In this document: one piece after another, positions 21,657 through 36,059 of the stretch
How the letters are laid out: the number at the start of each line of letters is the position of its first letter
How positions within the stretch are numbered: position 1 is the stretch's first letter
Assembly (NCBI GenBank): GCA_038501785.1
Contig: JBAMJR010000140.1
Span: 5,192,501-5,256,500 of the forward strand
Length of the DNA stretch: 64,000 nt
Direction: 5' to 3'
Source of the DNA: Myoxocephalus aenaeus
Taxonomy: Eukaryota; Chordata; Actinopteri; Perciformes; Cottidae
Program-made: the position numbers and the translations under genes
The notes under the pieces: model-generated
Databases searched by the model: none
Told to the model about the DNA's origin: nothing
Seen by the model: the letters and a program-made list of their open reading frames with translations, nothing else

Positions 21657-24600
21657 CTGTTTTTAGTCGAGAGAAGAATCAGACGCACTGTACATGACAC
21701 ATGTTTCTGTCCTTTTCTTTTCTTCTGACAAAAACATTTATTCAAATAACTTTTTTAACTCAATCATATGTATACGTGTTATCCTCTAACGTTACAAAGT
21801 CTTCGTAATAATACCTCCATCTATTCATTCCTGATATTTTGCATTACGTTTTCACCTCAGCGTTATAAATAACACTATTATTAGTTATGTTTACGTACAT
21901 ATTCTTCAATTCACAGTGCCAATACTTACTTTTCTGTGCGTTACGTGTCGTATTTCAAAAGCATTTGTTTGCGATCATCAGATCCATGCAATAAAAAATA
22001 GGTAGGGTAATGTAGTATTCAAATTGAAACACATTCACACATGCACACACAAACAGATAGGAATCCCTTCCAGCAGTGCTCAGCTTCCCTCAGCACCTCT
22101 GCCTCCTTTGTGCCGCCCTTTATCAGGCCTGCTCAACTATTCCCTTTCAAATAGACGGCACAGATGGAACAGTGGAGAGGAGAGAAATACTCAAAATATG
22201 TTACAATGGGCTGGCAACAGCCGAGCATAAAACACTGTACAGTGTGTGTCTGTGTGTGTACAGTAAATGAGTGTGCATAGTTACAATGTGCATAGTGCAA
22301 TCTATTTATTATAGTTTGAACTTGTCAACACAAGCAGACACTGATGACCCCGCTCGTCTGGCTGGCAGTAATTAGACGCAGGCTAAAGGAGGTGTGTACA
22401 GTGGAGCTGTGGTAGCATCACAGAGTGTGACTTTAGGCCTTTGCCTGTGGACATCCCTGTGTCTCACCACCGTGTCCCAGAGCACAGTTGGAATTCACTT
22501 TGTAGTGTGTATCTAGGGAAAATGGTACACTGCCTAAAGACGAAAAATGAGAAAAAAACAGAATCAATTGTGTTACCCCCTCCTCCCCCCCTTACCAAAT
22601 AATTAGGCTAGACTTACATCAAAATGCAGCGCTGTGCTGTCTTTAGCTGGTGTTGCTGCTGAAATGAAAACCGTCACACAGCTGCATTGAAAACAAAAGA
22701 GATCATCTTTCCTGTTCCTGTGAGGTGGGTACACTCTCTGAAGTGTTACATTATTTGAAGTTATCGAGTTCCTTAGTGGATGCACACGAGAGCCGTGGTG
22801 AAGCGTACAGTACACGTGGGAGAACTCGAGATTCATTCAGAAAACGCTCAGTCAACAGTTTGGGCTGCTAAATATTCATAGCTCGGCTGAAATAAACTGG
22901 AGCAGAGAGGATAAACATCTGGCATAAAAGTCAGTTACAGGTTGAGATTATAGAATACAGCAAGTGTCCCACTGCATGTACACTGTATGTTTCCTGTGTG
23001 GGGTCAGTGAGATGCTGCTCATGCAAGATTATATATGCAGCAGGGATGTGGGAGGAATTCTTGGCATCTATTGCTTTTTCATTACGTGTAAATTAAATCA
23101 TCTGTATGTGGTAAAAGAACAAAGTGTCAACTCTCTATAATGTCATGCCCCATCCTCCATATTGATGAATGACACTGGCAATAAAGATAACTTTGAATTC
23201 ACCATGCTGTATGTTGAGATAAATAAGCCACTTTTTGAATTACCGAAGATATTGCAAACATAAATATGTCGGCTTTGAGGTCACTGTAACAAAAATAAGT
23301 TTCGCTGCGATTGTATTCTGACGTCAAGTGTGTGTTTGTACAAGATTTTGAAGTGTGACGCAAACCGAAGGATGATGATGTCGGAGCGAATGCCTCTTTA
23401 TTATGATTTTGACAAAAGGCTCTTCCATTCTGTTCCAAGCTTTGTCCCGACTTGCTTCACTGTGTGGTGGTAAAAAAACTGCTTTCTGCGTGTCTGCGAA
23501 AGTGGAATTACAGACTCGACAAAAAAGCAGCGTGTCACAGACACAGGCAAGATGCTCCCCTGTCAAGTGACATTAAACGAAAACAGCAAATACAACCTGA
23601 CGCCCATCTTTCATATAATGAAGATATTGATGATGCATGAAAGAGGGAATATTTTTAGCCTTTCTTCATGGAGCGGCCTCTTCCAAAGGAAACCGATAAC
23701 ATGATGTGAAATCTGTTATCGCCACTGAATTGATTTCATTATAGCACCTCCAATTACAAAAGTACAATACAGAAAAAGAGGGAAAGGCAAGGAAGGGGGT
23801 GGAGGTGTGGGCTTTTTATCTTGCAGGAACGAAGGATGTTTCACAGCTTGTCCCCGGAACGACTGATAGCATGTGGCGTAGCGGTCCAGAGATGAGACTA
23901 ACCATTTCAACAGGCATGCACTGGCACATAATACTATATTTTAATTGTAGTATATGATTCGGGAGATATGTGGGCCAGAAGATTTTCCCTCATTATCTCA
24001 GTCTTGATATGTTTGTTGTTCATTCCCGTGTCATCAAAGCCTGTCGCAAAAGGACTCATCGTTCTCCTTAAACCTTGCCACACAGTGCCAAAGCCTGTAA
24101 ATCAGCTTTAACTAGCGTATATCTGTCAACCAGTGGAGCAAGAATCATCTCCTGGACTGGTTTTCCCAGGCTGTGTCCCGTTGTACGGCATGACAACAAA
24201 TGTGAGCTGTGCTTTTAAAAATAGCGCAAAGTGAAGAGCAAGTACAGACATGGGTAATGAGAGATGGAGGGGAGGAGAGTGTTACACTTTAAATAGCAGA
24301 TTAATGTTGAGGAGGCTCCAGGGCCGAGGAGAGCGGAGGTAACCCTCAGAACCTCTTTGCATTGCCCTGATGGCTTAAACCCTCCAGTCGAAGGCCACTT
24401 AAAGTATTGGATTTATCCCTTTATTTTGAGGATTAAGTTATTTTCTGTCACTTTCTTATTTGGGCCGACGGCATTGTTTATAAATGCACTAAAACCACAC
24501 ATCTTCTCCCACATAGTCTAAGAACGGTTTGCTGCCGGGGAAACAGAGAAAGAGAAAAATAGTGTGAAAATAGACTTAAAAGATTGACAGATAACGTGAT

Positions 24601-26554
24601 TGTTTTCTCAGTGGCCCAGATGCACGAGTGTCTTGGTGATTATGGAAGTGTGATTATCTTAGGTGTCGAGAGATAGAACTGAAGATACCACATCTTTGTT
24701 TACATGTCATTCTTGAAGAATACTAATAATGCATTTGTTTTGGATTGTGACAGTATGTATCAGTCATCTGTCCTCTGTGGGTTACACAACCAGCTCCTTT
24801 CTGAGGACGTTATGAGGACTTGTCTTTGGAAGAAAAAAAAGATAAATCATGTGAAACTTAATTTGCAACTAGTAAACAAATGTACAAACAACAGACTAAC
24901 AGAGCACAGACAGCCTTTGTTGATTCCGTAGTTTACCGTCTTTATCGTTTGGATTAATCTGTAAAATGGCCAATAGATTAATCAATAGAAAATTAGTTTT
25001 AGTGACAGCCCAAAATCAATCATTACAGCAGTGGTCATTGGAAAGCCACCTGGCGAAGAGCAGGTTAACTTTGTGTTGCATAAACATGAACAAATGCACT
25101 CTATGTCTGCCAATCCAAGTTTATAAATCATGTGCAGATGCTACAGCAATTCCCACAGTAGAAACTTTAACTGCCTATTTATTGCATTTACGGAGAGGCA
25201 TAAGCTTACGTAATGATTGGAATGTTAGCGGGCTTTGCACAGGTGGGGCAAATATAATACAGGAAGCTATGAAACCTCACAAAGTGGAAATCACAAAGAA
25301 ACCCGCTCCCACAAGATGTATTAAATGATAATCATTGGTTACTAAGCTGGTATCGTTTTCCAAAGCACCTTGGATATGTGTGTGCATAAAAACAAGTTGA
25401 ACAAAGCAGCAGTATATGCCTGCAAGGCTTTTAGATAATTGAGTCCTTTTTATATCATCTTGTGAGAAGTTTTATTTATACTCAAAATAAAATTCACAAA
25501 AGGACACAAAACATACTTTAACAGATGTAACTTTGTGCATGCATGCTCGCTCGCTCTCTCTCTCTCTTTTAATTTTAATTTGTTCCAAGGACAATTACCT
25601 TACCTTTTAAGGGCTTTATAAGCAGAGATTTTTACAGAGACCCTGGCAAAGCGAGAATACAAATAATTGAGTTTCATTGACAAAATGGGACCACAGTGGC
25701 AGGTATTTGGGGTGTAGTCAAAAGAGAATTATGGAATAGTGACTCAGCTGTAGAACTGGAGTCCGTCATTATGTAATTAAAAAAGTGCAACAATGCACCA
25801 CCAAATTATCAGAATTATTTGCAGCTGACAGGGAGTGGAGGAGAGCATATTCAGAAGCGGTGAAAAAAGAAATGTTCCACTAAATTAGGAATCCATGTTT
25901 GACTAGTTGGTTGCTCATTTTTACAATGCCAGGGAGGTTCTCACATGCAAGCATATGAGGACAAAGGAAAAGGCCACAAGTGCTCTGTGCTGTTGATCCG
26001 CTAGCAGTCGATGATATGCAACACTGGCACAGAATCATAAGCTCATAAAAATGTTGCATTGATGATTATATCACATTTAATGTGAAACCAAGTGGACTGA
26101 AAAGAAACATTCACACCATGGTAATTGTAGGATGTGGGACATTTTATGTGAGCAACCAACACTTGGGGTTGTGCATTCTGGAGGATCATATCGTAAGGTA
26201 GTGACCGACAAAATGATCCACTGATCTACATGTAATCAACTCAGATGAAAATACTAATTGCTCCTCTTTTCTTATGATCAATAATTTGGCCTGCAATTGT
26301 TTCAACCATTTGCTTAGCAGCAACTTCCTGGAGTCAAGTTGCTTGCCAACCTTACAACAGAGGGAAGGCAGGAAGAACCGAATCAAGAAATAGTCCGGCA
26401 CATAACCTTTGTTATACTTATTTTTTCATGGATTCAACAATTGTGTTAATATAATAGCTGAGAGGTGAGAGGAGAGGATTGTGTTACCCTTGGAAAGAGC
26501 CAAGCTAGCTGTCTCCAGTCCAATACACTGATATGCATTGTTTATTGGCAAACC

Positions 26555-26700
26555 TCTTCGGCCCTGTCTACACTCGTACAGGTCTTTTTTTAAACAGATG
26601 TTTCCCTCTACGTTTTGGCCTCTGGTCCAAACGCAAACAGAGTTTTAGATCACTAAAACAGATATCTTTAAAAACGTCAAATTTTTACCATGCACCAAAT
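26555..26700. mobile_element. Decayed teleost interspersed repeat (GTCTACACTCG...AAACGCAAACAGAG type)
   Basis: The spacing of CCTGTCTACAC, CTCTACGTTTTGGCC, GGTCCAAACGCAAACAGAG and GATCACTAAAACAGAT matches a common non-autonomous fish repeat built from CTCTACGTTTT and AAACGCAG words. Family and ends are uncertain. Confidence 0.45.
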
Positions 26701-28427
26701 ATCAAAATGCATAAATACATAATTTGTTAACTATATGTTAACAACGCCAAAGGAAAATAAACTCACTGAGCATGCTCAGAATGTTCTTCTCTGGTATTTG
26801 AGGAAGCCTTGATCTATTGACGAGCCTTTTGAGTTGTTTTTGTGTTCTAGCATGGATTTTGATATTTTGTAAAATGAAGGTAATGTGGGTAGCATTATAT
26901 TATAAATGTAGAAGTAAAAATAAAAATAAATAAAAAAGACAGCCAAAGGACCATTCGTGAACACAAATTTGATGAGCGATAATCCAGTTCTGCAACTCCT
27001 GCACCGGCCAAACAAATCCCTCCAGCAAGAATGTGTTTTGGCCTCCTCGCACACCTTGGAATAGTTTCAGTGTACATGGGGTAGCTGTTTCATTGCCATG
27101 CAACATGTGGCGTTTTTATGGAGCGCCTGACTTAGCACGAGAGGGGATTAAAACATGGAAATGGCAGGTCCCTTGGTACGCCATAAACTGGGGTGGAAAC
27201 ATTTCAAATGCAGATGCACCTGGGATCAACAAACACACAGGGACTTCCCAGGCAGCTACTACAGCTACCACCAACGTCCTCAACAATGACGAACAGGTTG
27301 TTTTTCTCTCTATAAACCATTTTAGAGGCAGTGAGAAAACACTGAAGACATGGTGCCAGTAGATGTGTAATACATAGAATGAGCAATGCAAATAAATAAT
27401 GTTCTAAGGAGATCCATCCATTCATCAACTTGGGTGAGGCGTACAGAGAAGAGTGCTGCAGAGGCTGAGTATGGGCCTCCGGAGAGTTGCATCAGTATTT
27501 AAATGGCTTTCACTCCTCTGACCTTGCCTCATAACTGCAGGACATTGTCACCAGAGAGATAGAGACAGCGAGAGAATGAGGAGAGGATGGCAAGGCAGAG
27601 ACGGAGTAAATTAGAGGCAGAGAAAGCGAGGTAAAGAAAGAACTATCGGGAGAGAGGATATAATTATGAGCCAGCGAGACGAACCATGTGTTATACGTGT
27701 GTCTGTAGAGAGCAATTAGGTGGCTGACGGACAAAGAAGAAAGTTGTTCTGACTTGAAGTGCAGATTAGGCATCAGTTGAGTCATTTCAGGATGAAATGG
27801 ACTCTTAAACCGGTTGACTTCTGATGAGGCTGGGAAAACACCGTGAATGGGCCACGTGTTTGTGTCGGGCAGTGTGATTTTAACAGAGTCACTCTCATGT
27901 CATATATGTGTGCCTCTCAACAAACAAAGTGCAAGACAAACGCAAACTGTTAACTCGGTGTCAGTGCAATTTTTTATCAAGCTTGATCGGGTTCTCAACT
28001 GGCGGTGGCTAAAGTTGGTGCGGATGACATCATGCTCATGTACACACAAATGTGAGAGTAACATTCTGATTACATCGACATCTACGGCTTGTCAGTTGTA
28101 TTATTAGAACTGCCAGTCAGTGATGTGTTTCTAAAAGTTCATATTTATTTGCACAGGGCAGAGTGCATTAGTGCATGTTTGTGCTACAGTGCAATTAGCT
28201 TACATGTATCTGCATGAACAAATCCACTTTTAAGATCTTGGGGAGCTGTTTGTTGACTTTTTTATATATATTTTTAGATGTTTATGTCAGACTGGGGTAC
28301 CAGTGATTACAGATGAAAAAAGAAGAGCGTGAGGGAAGTGTCACCTCTGGTCTACCTCGCTTTCTCTCAGACACACACACACACAATCATGCACAAATCG
28401 CAAGCAATCACTCAAATGCCCCCCGCC

Positions 28428-28428
<1 letters not shown>

Positions 28429-28458
<30 letters not shown>
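28429..28458. repeat. (CA)n microsatellite
   Basis: About 15 CA units preceded by a C-rich run. Confidence 0.93.
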
Positions 28459-28461
<3 letters not shown>

Positions 28462-28771
28462 CTTTCTCTTACGTGTCTGTGGGAAAGGCCTACATTTGAC
28501 CCAGACCACCAATGGGACTACAGTCAGCTCTGACTGACAGCCACATCACTGCAGATTAACCAATCATATTGCAACATTAGCCTGTCACAGCGCTGACAGC
28601 TCTGATTTCCATAAAGGAAGCGGCACGTAGATTGTGTATGTGTGTGTCTGTGGGATCCGAAGTGACCCAGGGCGCGTCTGGCTGCAGAAAACCATAACAT
28701 GTGCACTCAGGGCCGCGGTAGCCAGGGGCCCTCTCTTTCACACATGCACGCACGCATGCACGCTCGCACTT

Positions 28772-28774
<3 letters not shown>

Positions 28775-28811
<37 letters not shown>
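28775..28811. repeat. (CA)n microsatellite
   Basis: About 18 CA units, with GCACGCACGC-type interruptions before it. Confidence 0.94.
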
Positions 28812-28817
<6 letters not shown>

Positions 28818-31800
28818 ATTCCTGCCCCCTTCAGCACAGGAAAGCACTGGAGACCCAGGGGTGAACCGCGCTGCCATCTCCACCCACCTCTCCAACCAGC
28901 ATTACATCAGAATTGATTGACCCTTGCACTGAGTTGTGATTCGGAGCTGCAGCATGCAGGGGATTGACAGCCTGGAACTGGCTGTTATTTCAGGTGGTTT
29001 TCTTCTCTCTTTCTCTGTCTGTTACTGGAGGCCGATCTCTCTCTCCCGCCACGATAGTGAACGGCTCTTCTTTAGGAAAGGAGTGACACTGCGGGGTGCG
29101 TGTCATCAATGCCTTCTGCACGTGATAGCTTGTAGCCGAGCAGCCGTGAACAATGTAGCCGCAGACTTCACTGCTAACGGTACACTTGGGCATGTACAGT
29201 ATGCAGACTCAAACAGATGGAGGGCACAGGAAGATAGCGACAGAGACACACACTCAGTGAGTGAGTGCTCTGATAGGCTCGGTTGGGGGAAACGGGCGGA
29301 GAGGATTGTTGGTCCCCAACGAGGCGAGCTAACTGGGGGAAATTAGGTCAGTGTGTTCCCTCCGACTCCACAACAAGAACAGGCTGTGCATGTGTGCGCG
29401 TGTGTGGGTGCGTGTTTTGCCGGTGCACCTACAGCGCCACACTGCACCGCCACAGTAGCATACTGTGCAGGTCTGTGTGCGTTTGTGTGTGTGTGTGTCA
29501 TTGTGTACCGCTGCCTGCCACTCGTTGGCATATGAGTGACTGCGCTACCACAGGTCGGGCCAGATTTGAATGTAGGTGATAATTACTTCCACTTTATTTG
29601 CTTCTACAGCTTTAATAACAGGATAATAGTGTTTGATATTTAGCTCTAAAGCTAACTGCTAAAACTGTATTTATTCTGATGCATCACAAGGGTGTAGCTA
29701 ATCATGACATTATTGCCAGAAACAAAATTGTTCTGAATATGAAGAAAAAAAAAGATGAATAAAAGTTAAGTGACATTTATCCCCAAATGGCCATAGACTC
29801 TTTTGAAATAAAAGCTTTTGGGACAGATGGATTTAGTTCTGCAGTCATTTGGCCTCAGGAGGATGTGGATGCTCTTCTTTTATTCTACCTCCCATCCAGC
29901 CTTGTCTTTACTCTGTCACTTTCTCTCTTCATGTCTCCTGATCAGGACAAGTCACACATACTATAATTGATATGAGATTTAGGGGGTATATTTCAATGTA
30001 ATTAAAATCTTGATAATTGGACTAATTAGATCTAATTGCTATGTGAGAATGACTTTGATTAAAACAGGTTTTTCTTGTCAAAATCAGAAAAAGAAAAAAA
30101 AATAGTTGGGTGACATTGGTAAGACACAAAGCTAATTGGCAATAATCATGGATGCATGAAAATCACACTTTATATCAATAGGAGCAACATGTTTTCCTAA
30201 AAACAACAACTGATAAGTGATTGTTAGTAAGTAAGTAAGTAATTATAAAAAATAAAACTAAATGTTTGTAAAGCTTAAATGCAAGCCAGCAGCAGTAACC
30301 TATCTGCGGAGTAAACTTTGTGTAAAGTACTGCTAAGGTACCCTCTAGGTGTGAAATTAATTTGGTCTTGTATGTTTACCTATTTGAGAAGTTGTTGCCG
30401 CACCATCGAAAGCTTTAAATTAGCCCCATCGAATTACAAAAGCTGTATTGAATCAGGTGCTTTGATTTTACTCAGTGCTATTCTGTGAGAAAAAAGGTGG
30501 TTAAGATTACATTTGTAGACATCAAATAAGATGGAAGGTCGGCAGGAGCCTTTTATGCATGTTCAAACAGATAGCAGCACATAGGAACTCAAAAAAACCC
30601 CAGAGAAGAATCATTCCTGGCTTCTGTTTTTTTTTTATTTGCCCAGAATTGACTTGCCGAGTCAATACCTGCAGTAAAAAGTGAGTTGAGTTGTCTTTGA
30701 AATTTTAATTTATGGTTTACGGTTATTATGATTCCACATATCATGCAGTCTTTTATTTATTTTTACAGGGATAGTTGAGCTTTTCAGATTCAACCGGGCG
30801 CTTTAATTAAAATAATTTTAAAAGAAACATAATCAATACTCTAACTCCAAAAATGAGAGAAGCTGATCCCGGCTCCACTGAAAGAAAAACTTTAAATAAA
30901 ATAAAAATAAAAAATATATAGAATGGAGTGACCTAAAACAACCCACAAATATGTACTTCTTATTTGTTCTGAAGCCCGGAAAAAAAGGAGTTAGTGATAT
31001 ATTAAGAATATTATAAATTGTGCCAACTTGTATGTGACTGATTGTAATATAATTTGATGAAAATAAACCGTTAGTTGCCTAACAATAGATATATACTGTA
31101 TATATATATAATTGTTTCAGACGGTTCAGTTGCATTCTTAGCATAAAGGTCACACAGCTACATACATTATATTTACTCCTCTTATGCAGTAATTATGGGT
31201 ACTGTTCCTGCTGTGGAGCTCTGCAAGACATCGGCCTGCTTCATTCCAATACATTTCTCTACATTTATTCTACTTAATAAAGTGCTCCTGACTGTGACGT
31301 TCTGGATGCATTATGTTAAATATTTTGTGTGATTCTTAGACTATCCGAAACTGAATCTTACTGCTACTAAGTGTTTGCTTAATAATGCATGAGCATCCAA
31401 TTTGCCCATTTGTACTGTGACACCCGATGAAAATTTCAATGAGCTCAATCTCTTGTGGCTCAATAGATGGCAGTAATATCCCTCAATCACTGCAGTGTGA
31501 ATCCTGATCCCACATGAAGTACATGCATGCGCAGACATTCCTGCGCTCACGTACTGTACACAGACACAGTCAAGAGAGGATGTACACACACAACACAAAC
31601 ACACTCCCACTCACGTGCACACACGCATACAAACACAGACACACACAAAGACACAGACAGAGCTGTGCCAGAGGAGATGGAGATGGAGATGACATCATTA
31701 CGGCAGATAAAAAAAATGAAAAATCCGTAAACAATTCCTTTCGTCTGCGTCTCTGTCAGTCCTCAGGTAATGTAGAGAATCCCAGAATAAGTCAAACAGC

Positions 31801-32426
31801 ACAGTGGGAGAGACGGGTGTGGGTATGACTTTGAGACTGCGGTGTCTTTAACTTCACTGTGAAAGCCCAGACTGGCACCGTATCTTTCTAATGTTCTGAT
31901 TAGGCGAGGGCAAAAAAGCAGCCCTCAGCTCAGAGATACTGTAATGTGTGTGCTTGTAAAGATAAAATCAATAGCAGCAGCACCTTCACAGGGCACCAGG
32001 GAACCGCCAGGGCTCCAGCTCAATACAATCCGTACCTATAACTGACGGAAATGTCTCATCTCACGGAGCCCGGCGACTGCTCAGAGGTAAAAAGCGGCAC
32101 TATGAATAATCGTGAAAACCATTTAATTGTGTCCCTTTGTGTGCAGCCTGCCCGGGATTCTGTGTTCGTTTTGTATTCACTCTCCCTCAAGATAGTCCCT
32201 GTGTCGTCATTTGTTGGCAGGATACGCTGGTAATCATTTGAATTCCCCCAGTATGTTCAGAAGATGTCAGGGAGTAGTCTCTGATCTTGTTTAATATGTG
32301 ACCAGCAGCTATAAATTACCAACTCCCAGAAATGAGGAAACATGGGTACTTTTAAATCTCCAGGGAGAGCTCTCTTTCTGTCTCCCTCACACACAGAGGC
32401 TCCCTCTCTCTGCCTCTCTCTCTCTG

Positions 32427-32487
<61 letters not shown>
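32427..32487. repeat. (TC)n microsatellite
   Basis: About 30 TC units, with imperfect TCTCTGCC units before it. Confidence 0.95.
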
Positions 32488-32490
<3 letters not shown>

Positions 32491-33335
32491 CCCTAGTGTA
32501 GTAGTGTGTGTGGTAATCCCCTCCCCTTAATTTACTTGACGTTCAAATAAAAACAAATACCTGTGACTTTTTTGTTGAAATAAGCAATTTCGCTTTTAGC
32601 CTATTTTGATGCTTCGTGGGCATACGCAGTGGTGCACCTTGTTGCGTTTAACACGTTTGGCCAAGGTGTTTGAAATGCGTTTCTTCCTGCTTTGTTTATA
32701 TTTAACACATCCCCGTTTTTCTCATTAAAATCAAATGCTGTGAGCCACGGCAGAGAGGAAAACAAATTTTCCCAAACTTCCTTTGTTGCATTTTGCTGTT
32801 CGGAGGAGAAACAAATAAAACCACATAGTGACGTAACAGGTTTGCTTTGGCTGTATGTCATATTGTTGCAAACCAAATTAGTGTGAATAATAATATTTTT
32901 TAGGGTCTCAAAACTGTAAATCACAAAATGAAATTTGATCACATAATAAGATTTCTTTGCATTTGAGTCCGTATTAATTCTGGTGAAGAAAAGCGGAGAC
33001 GTGATCCATCATCGACGGTAGAATGACCCTGCATTCTTACGGAGGTCTCACACAATTCCTTTTTTTATGTTCACAAATTAAAATTGAGCGATGCAAGATT
33101 AGAGCTACAGCAGACGTAAAGCTAAATGTAAAGGATGACACTTGGCTACTGTAACTACGTCTATGCAGGAGGTGTTGTATCGGCACATTATGTTGTCAGC
33201 GTCTGCCTGCTTGACTGTGTCTGAGGCACGGGAACCCGTTGTCACCCGCTTTTTTCTTCTCTTATATTTTCTTCTTTTTTTTTCAACGTTCAAATTTTGC
33301 ACGACTAAGGCGGGATAATGAGTGGTGAGACTTAC

Positions 33336-33481
33336 TGTAGGGAGAACGTATACTCCTCCATCTCCTCCGTGGAGAGGTTCTCCGTTGAAGGCTGCATCTT
33401 CTGTTTGCCTGCCTGCCGAGGCGGTGCGCTGCCGCCGCTCATGCTGGGGCCGCAGCTATTTGTCTTCTTGATTGGCTTCTT
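33336..33481 (-). CDS. ofcc1: ofcc1 exon 15, pre-membrane linker
   Basis: The 146-nt exon (phase 0 in, phase 2 out) follows CTGCTCCTCACAG and ends CTACA/GTAAGT. It encodes KKPIKKTNSCGPSMSGGSAP, PRQAGKQKMQPST and ENLSTEEMEEYTFSLQ. Other frames contain stops. It has a basic start, Gly/Ser middle and acidic end. The EEMEEYTFSL segment holds a tyrosine in an acidic context that could be a sorting or phosphorylation site (inference). The following intron, 11.7 kb, is the largest complete intron in the window. Confidence 0.87.
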
Positions 33482-34701
33482 CTGTGAGGAGCAGGAATCG
33501 GGGAGAACACATGCGGATGTCATTTGTAATCAAAGCAGGAAACAGGCCTCTGAATTTATCTTGGGGGATGCACACGGTGACAGTGACAGTGTGCGGCGGG
33601 CACTTTGGAGCCTCTCCTATATCTCAGCCGCGCCTCAAATTGACATGAGACGTGAATGACGGCGAAATCGCATACGGCACGCCATCATTCAAGTTGAGTT
33701 CATTTGGGAAACGTGCGTACAGTGACGGTGATGTTAAATATGTGATATTTGAGCAGCTGGCACTGTTTTCTTCCACACAAGTCGTTTACCTTCATCGTCA
33801 TAAACACAGTCAAATGGAGTTAGGAAGTGGGGCTTTAAATATTTCACCAAGGTACTTGGGAGCAGATATTATTTGTTAAGCCGCCAACATGTTAACGGCT
33901 TGCTTTCCCTGGCCCTGTCAGCCCTGCCTGTGTTGCCCTTGGGTGGGCTTAGTGCCTTTCTGCTTGAAGTTGTGAAATACTCACTGATGTATGTTAATGA
34001 GATCCACAGTTGGAATAAGCAACCTCTCTCTTTCTTCCGCCCCTGTCTCACCCTGCCTCTCCATTTTTTTTCGTCTTTTCCTCTCCTCCATCTCTGTCTC
34101 TCTCTCCCTCTCTCCCTCCGAGATGAACTGGGCCCAGGAAGTAGTAAATGGGCAGGGCCCCGTAAAAGCTCCATCCGTTTTCATAGGGCAATCTTTGCCA
34201 AAGCAAGCTTGGATTCCAGATTGATGATCACAATAAAAAGGTGGAAAGGAGCGGGAAAGAAAGCACAGAGAAAAAGATGCAGGAGATATATAAACCACAA
34301 TGTTCTCCAGTGTCTCCCCACAATAAATTTAATGCAATACCTTAAGAGCAGATTCCGTATATAGCTGGATTCCTGCCCTGTGGGCAAAGTGGTCGCCTGG
34401 AGAAAATTCATTTTAATTAGGCCTGCACTGCAGGTTGAAGGGTTGAAATCTGATCCCCTGCGCTCCCAGGCTGGTGCAGGTTGGAGATCACTCCACTTAA
34501 TCATTAGACAACTGGGTTCCACACCACGACATTTGACAGAGTTAGCAAGGTTTTAAAGGCCAAGAGGAGAAGAAAACAAAACACGGTCTACAGAGGCTGC
34601 GGAGAAATAAAACCTCACATCAACAAACTCATTTATTTAACAGGTCATCAGTGATTAATGGAGGTCTGGAGAGCTTCTTGTACATCAGTGGAGGGAAGTT
34701 A

Positions 34702-34740
<39 letters not shown>

Positions 34741-35233
34741 TCTGTGTGACAGACGGAGGCATGATGTCGTTCATAGGATTCTCACTACCTCAACGATAAC
34801 ATCACAACAACAAAAGGCCGCAGCTGAGGTACAATGGCGGGGCGGACCGGGAGGCAGCAATGCAGATCAGCAGACAGAGTCATTTTGCAATTACCACTTC
34901 AAAGTATGGCAGGTAACATGCAGGCTTTGATTAATTTAGCTTAAGTCCTCTGTAGCACAGGAAGAGGCGTGTTTAAAGCGGCTTGGAGAAGAAAAAAAGA
35001 GGCCTGGCTGCCGTTGCTGATTTCACAGAATTTGAGCTGCTTTGGCTTGTCAAGCAGATCAAAACTGGCTTTGAAGGCTGAAAAATACCTGTTAGTGTGA
35101 AATGTATTTTGACAAATCTCAGATAATAAGCAGGGGAGGTGTGTGTAGGGGTGCAGAGAGGGAAAGGAAAGGGAAAGCGGAGAGGGTGATCATTGCAAGG
35201 GAGGGAACACTTTCCCTTGAATCACAACGTTAC
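33482..35233. other. Intron between exons 14 and 15
   Basis: 1.75 kb. It contains a (TA)n tract at 34703-34737 and a repeat-poor block around 34120-34520 that includes a TTTTAATTAGG homeodomain core. No exon was recognised. Confidence 0.5.
34703..34737. repeat. (AT)n microsatellite
   Basis: About 17 AT units. Confidence 0.95.
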
Positions 35234-35325
35234 CTTGTAGTGAGTCCCACCCTCTGCTTTCTCCCTGCATGGATCACTCTTCTCGCCCGTGTTTCCAGAA
35301 ATGGCTCTGGAGGAGGAATTCTTCC
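35234..35325 (-). CDS. ofcc1: ofcc1 exon 14, short linker exon
   Basis: The 92-nt exon (phase 1 in, phase 0 out) has a good pyrimidine tract before GATGCAG and donor AAG/GTAACG. It encodes KNSSSRAISGNTGEKSDPCR then EKAEGGTHYK. It was found because exons 13 and 15 do not join in phase directly, and this exon restores the frame exactly. It is Ser/Gly/Lys-rich and hydrophilic, so likely disordered. Confidence 0.78.
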
Positions 35326-36059
35326 CTGCATCCCCAAAAAAAGAAAGAAATAATGTGCAGGGAGTGTGAAAAAGAAAGAAAGGTTCATGTTTGTTTTCCT
35401 TTGGAAAGCACATCTGGCAATCATAGTGAGGATCAAGGGTGGTTGAGTGGTATTTATATTACGAAATCCAAATGATTACGGATATACACTTGAATGTTGA
35501 TGAAATATTTAAAAAATATATAAAAATGGAAATGAACAAAAAAAGACATTCTGAATCATACAAATAATTAAATACAACAAAATAAAAGTAAAATAAAAGT
35601 AAAAAAACACAGTTTCATTACAAAAATGGTTTAAAATGCAAAAGAATCTGGTTATTATTAACACTTAAAATAAGAAGAATAAGAAGAATACCTATTGTTC
35701 TTATTGTTCTACTGTGAGGCAGTTTGTCTGAGGTACCAGGTGTGTTGGTGTTCTGGCGACTCTGATTTGACTCTTTAAGAGAGACGTAGGAGTATTGACT
35801 TATAGTGCTCCCACTGCACATCATCTCTGTCTCACACAATCTCAGAGCTGAACCTTCCCAGCCTCAACGCTCTCTAATGTATGCAATTAGAAATGATGAA
35901 AAATCGAAAAAGAAATTAAATTTGGTTGTAATACATTTTCCCATTCTTCTCTTCTTTAGAAAATTACTTTTAAAGTATTTTTTCATCCTTACCCTCTTTT
36001 TCCCCTTCTCTCTCTATCTGTCTCACTCTTTTTCTTTTTTTTTTGCTGTAATTTAAATG

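Larger units (their letters stand above)
21657..33335. other. 11.7-kb intron between exons 15 and 16
   Basis: The largest complete intron. It contains (CA)n at 28429-28458 and 28775-28811, (TC)n at 32427-32487, a repeat relic at about 26555-26700, and long repeat-free AT-rich stretches (23640-24500, 25600-26100, 29580-31500). Exons 15 and 16 join in frame without anything from here, although an exon with a length divisible by three could be hidden. Confidence 0.45.

Noticed and set aside
32051..32233. Plus-strand MSHLTEPGDCSE followed by a GTAAAA donor
   Set aside because: A single short frame with no partner exon; could be chance.
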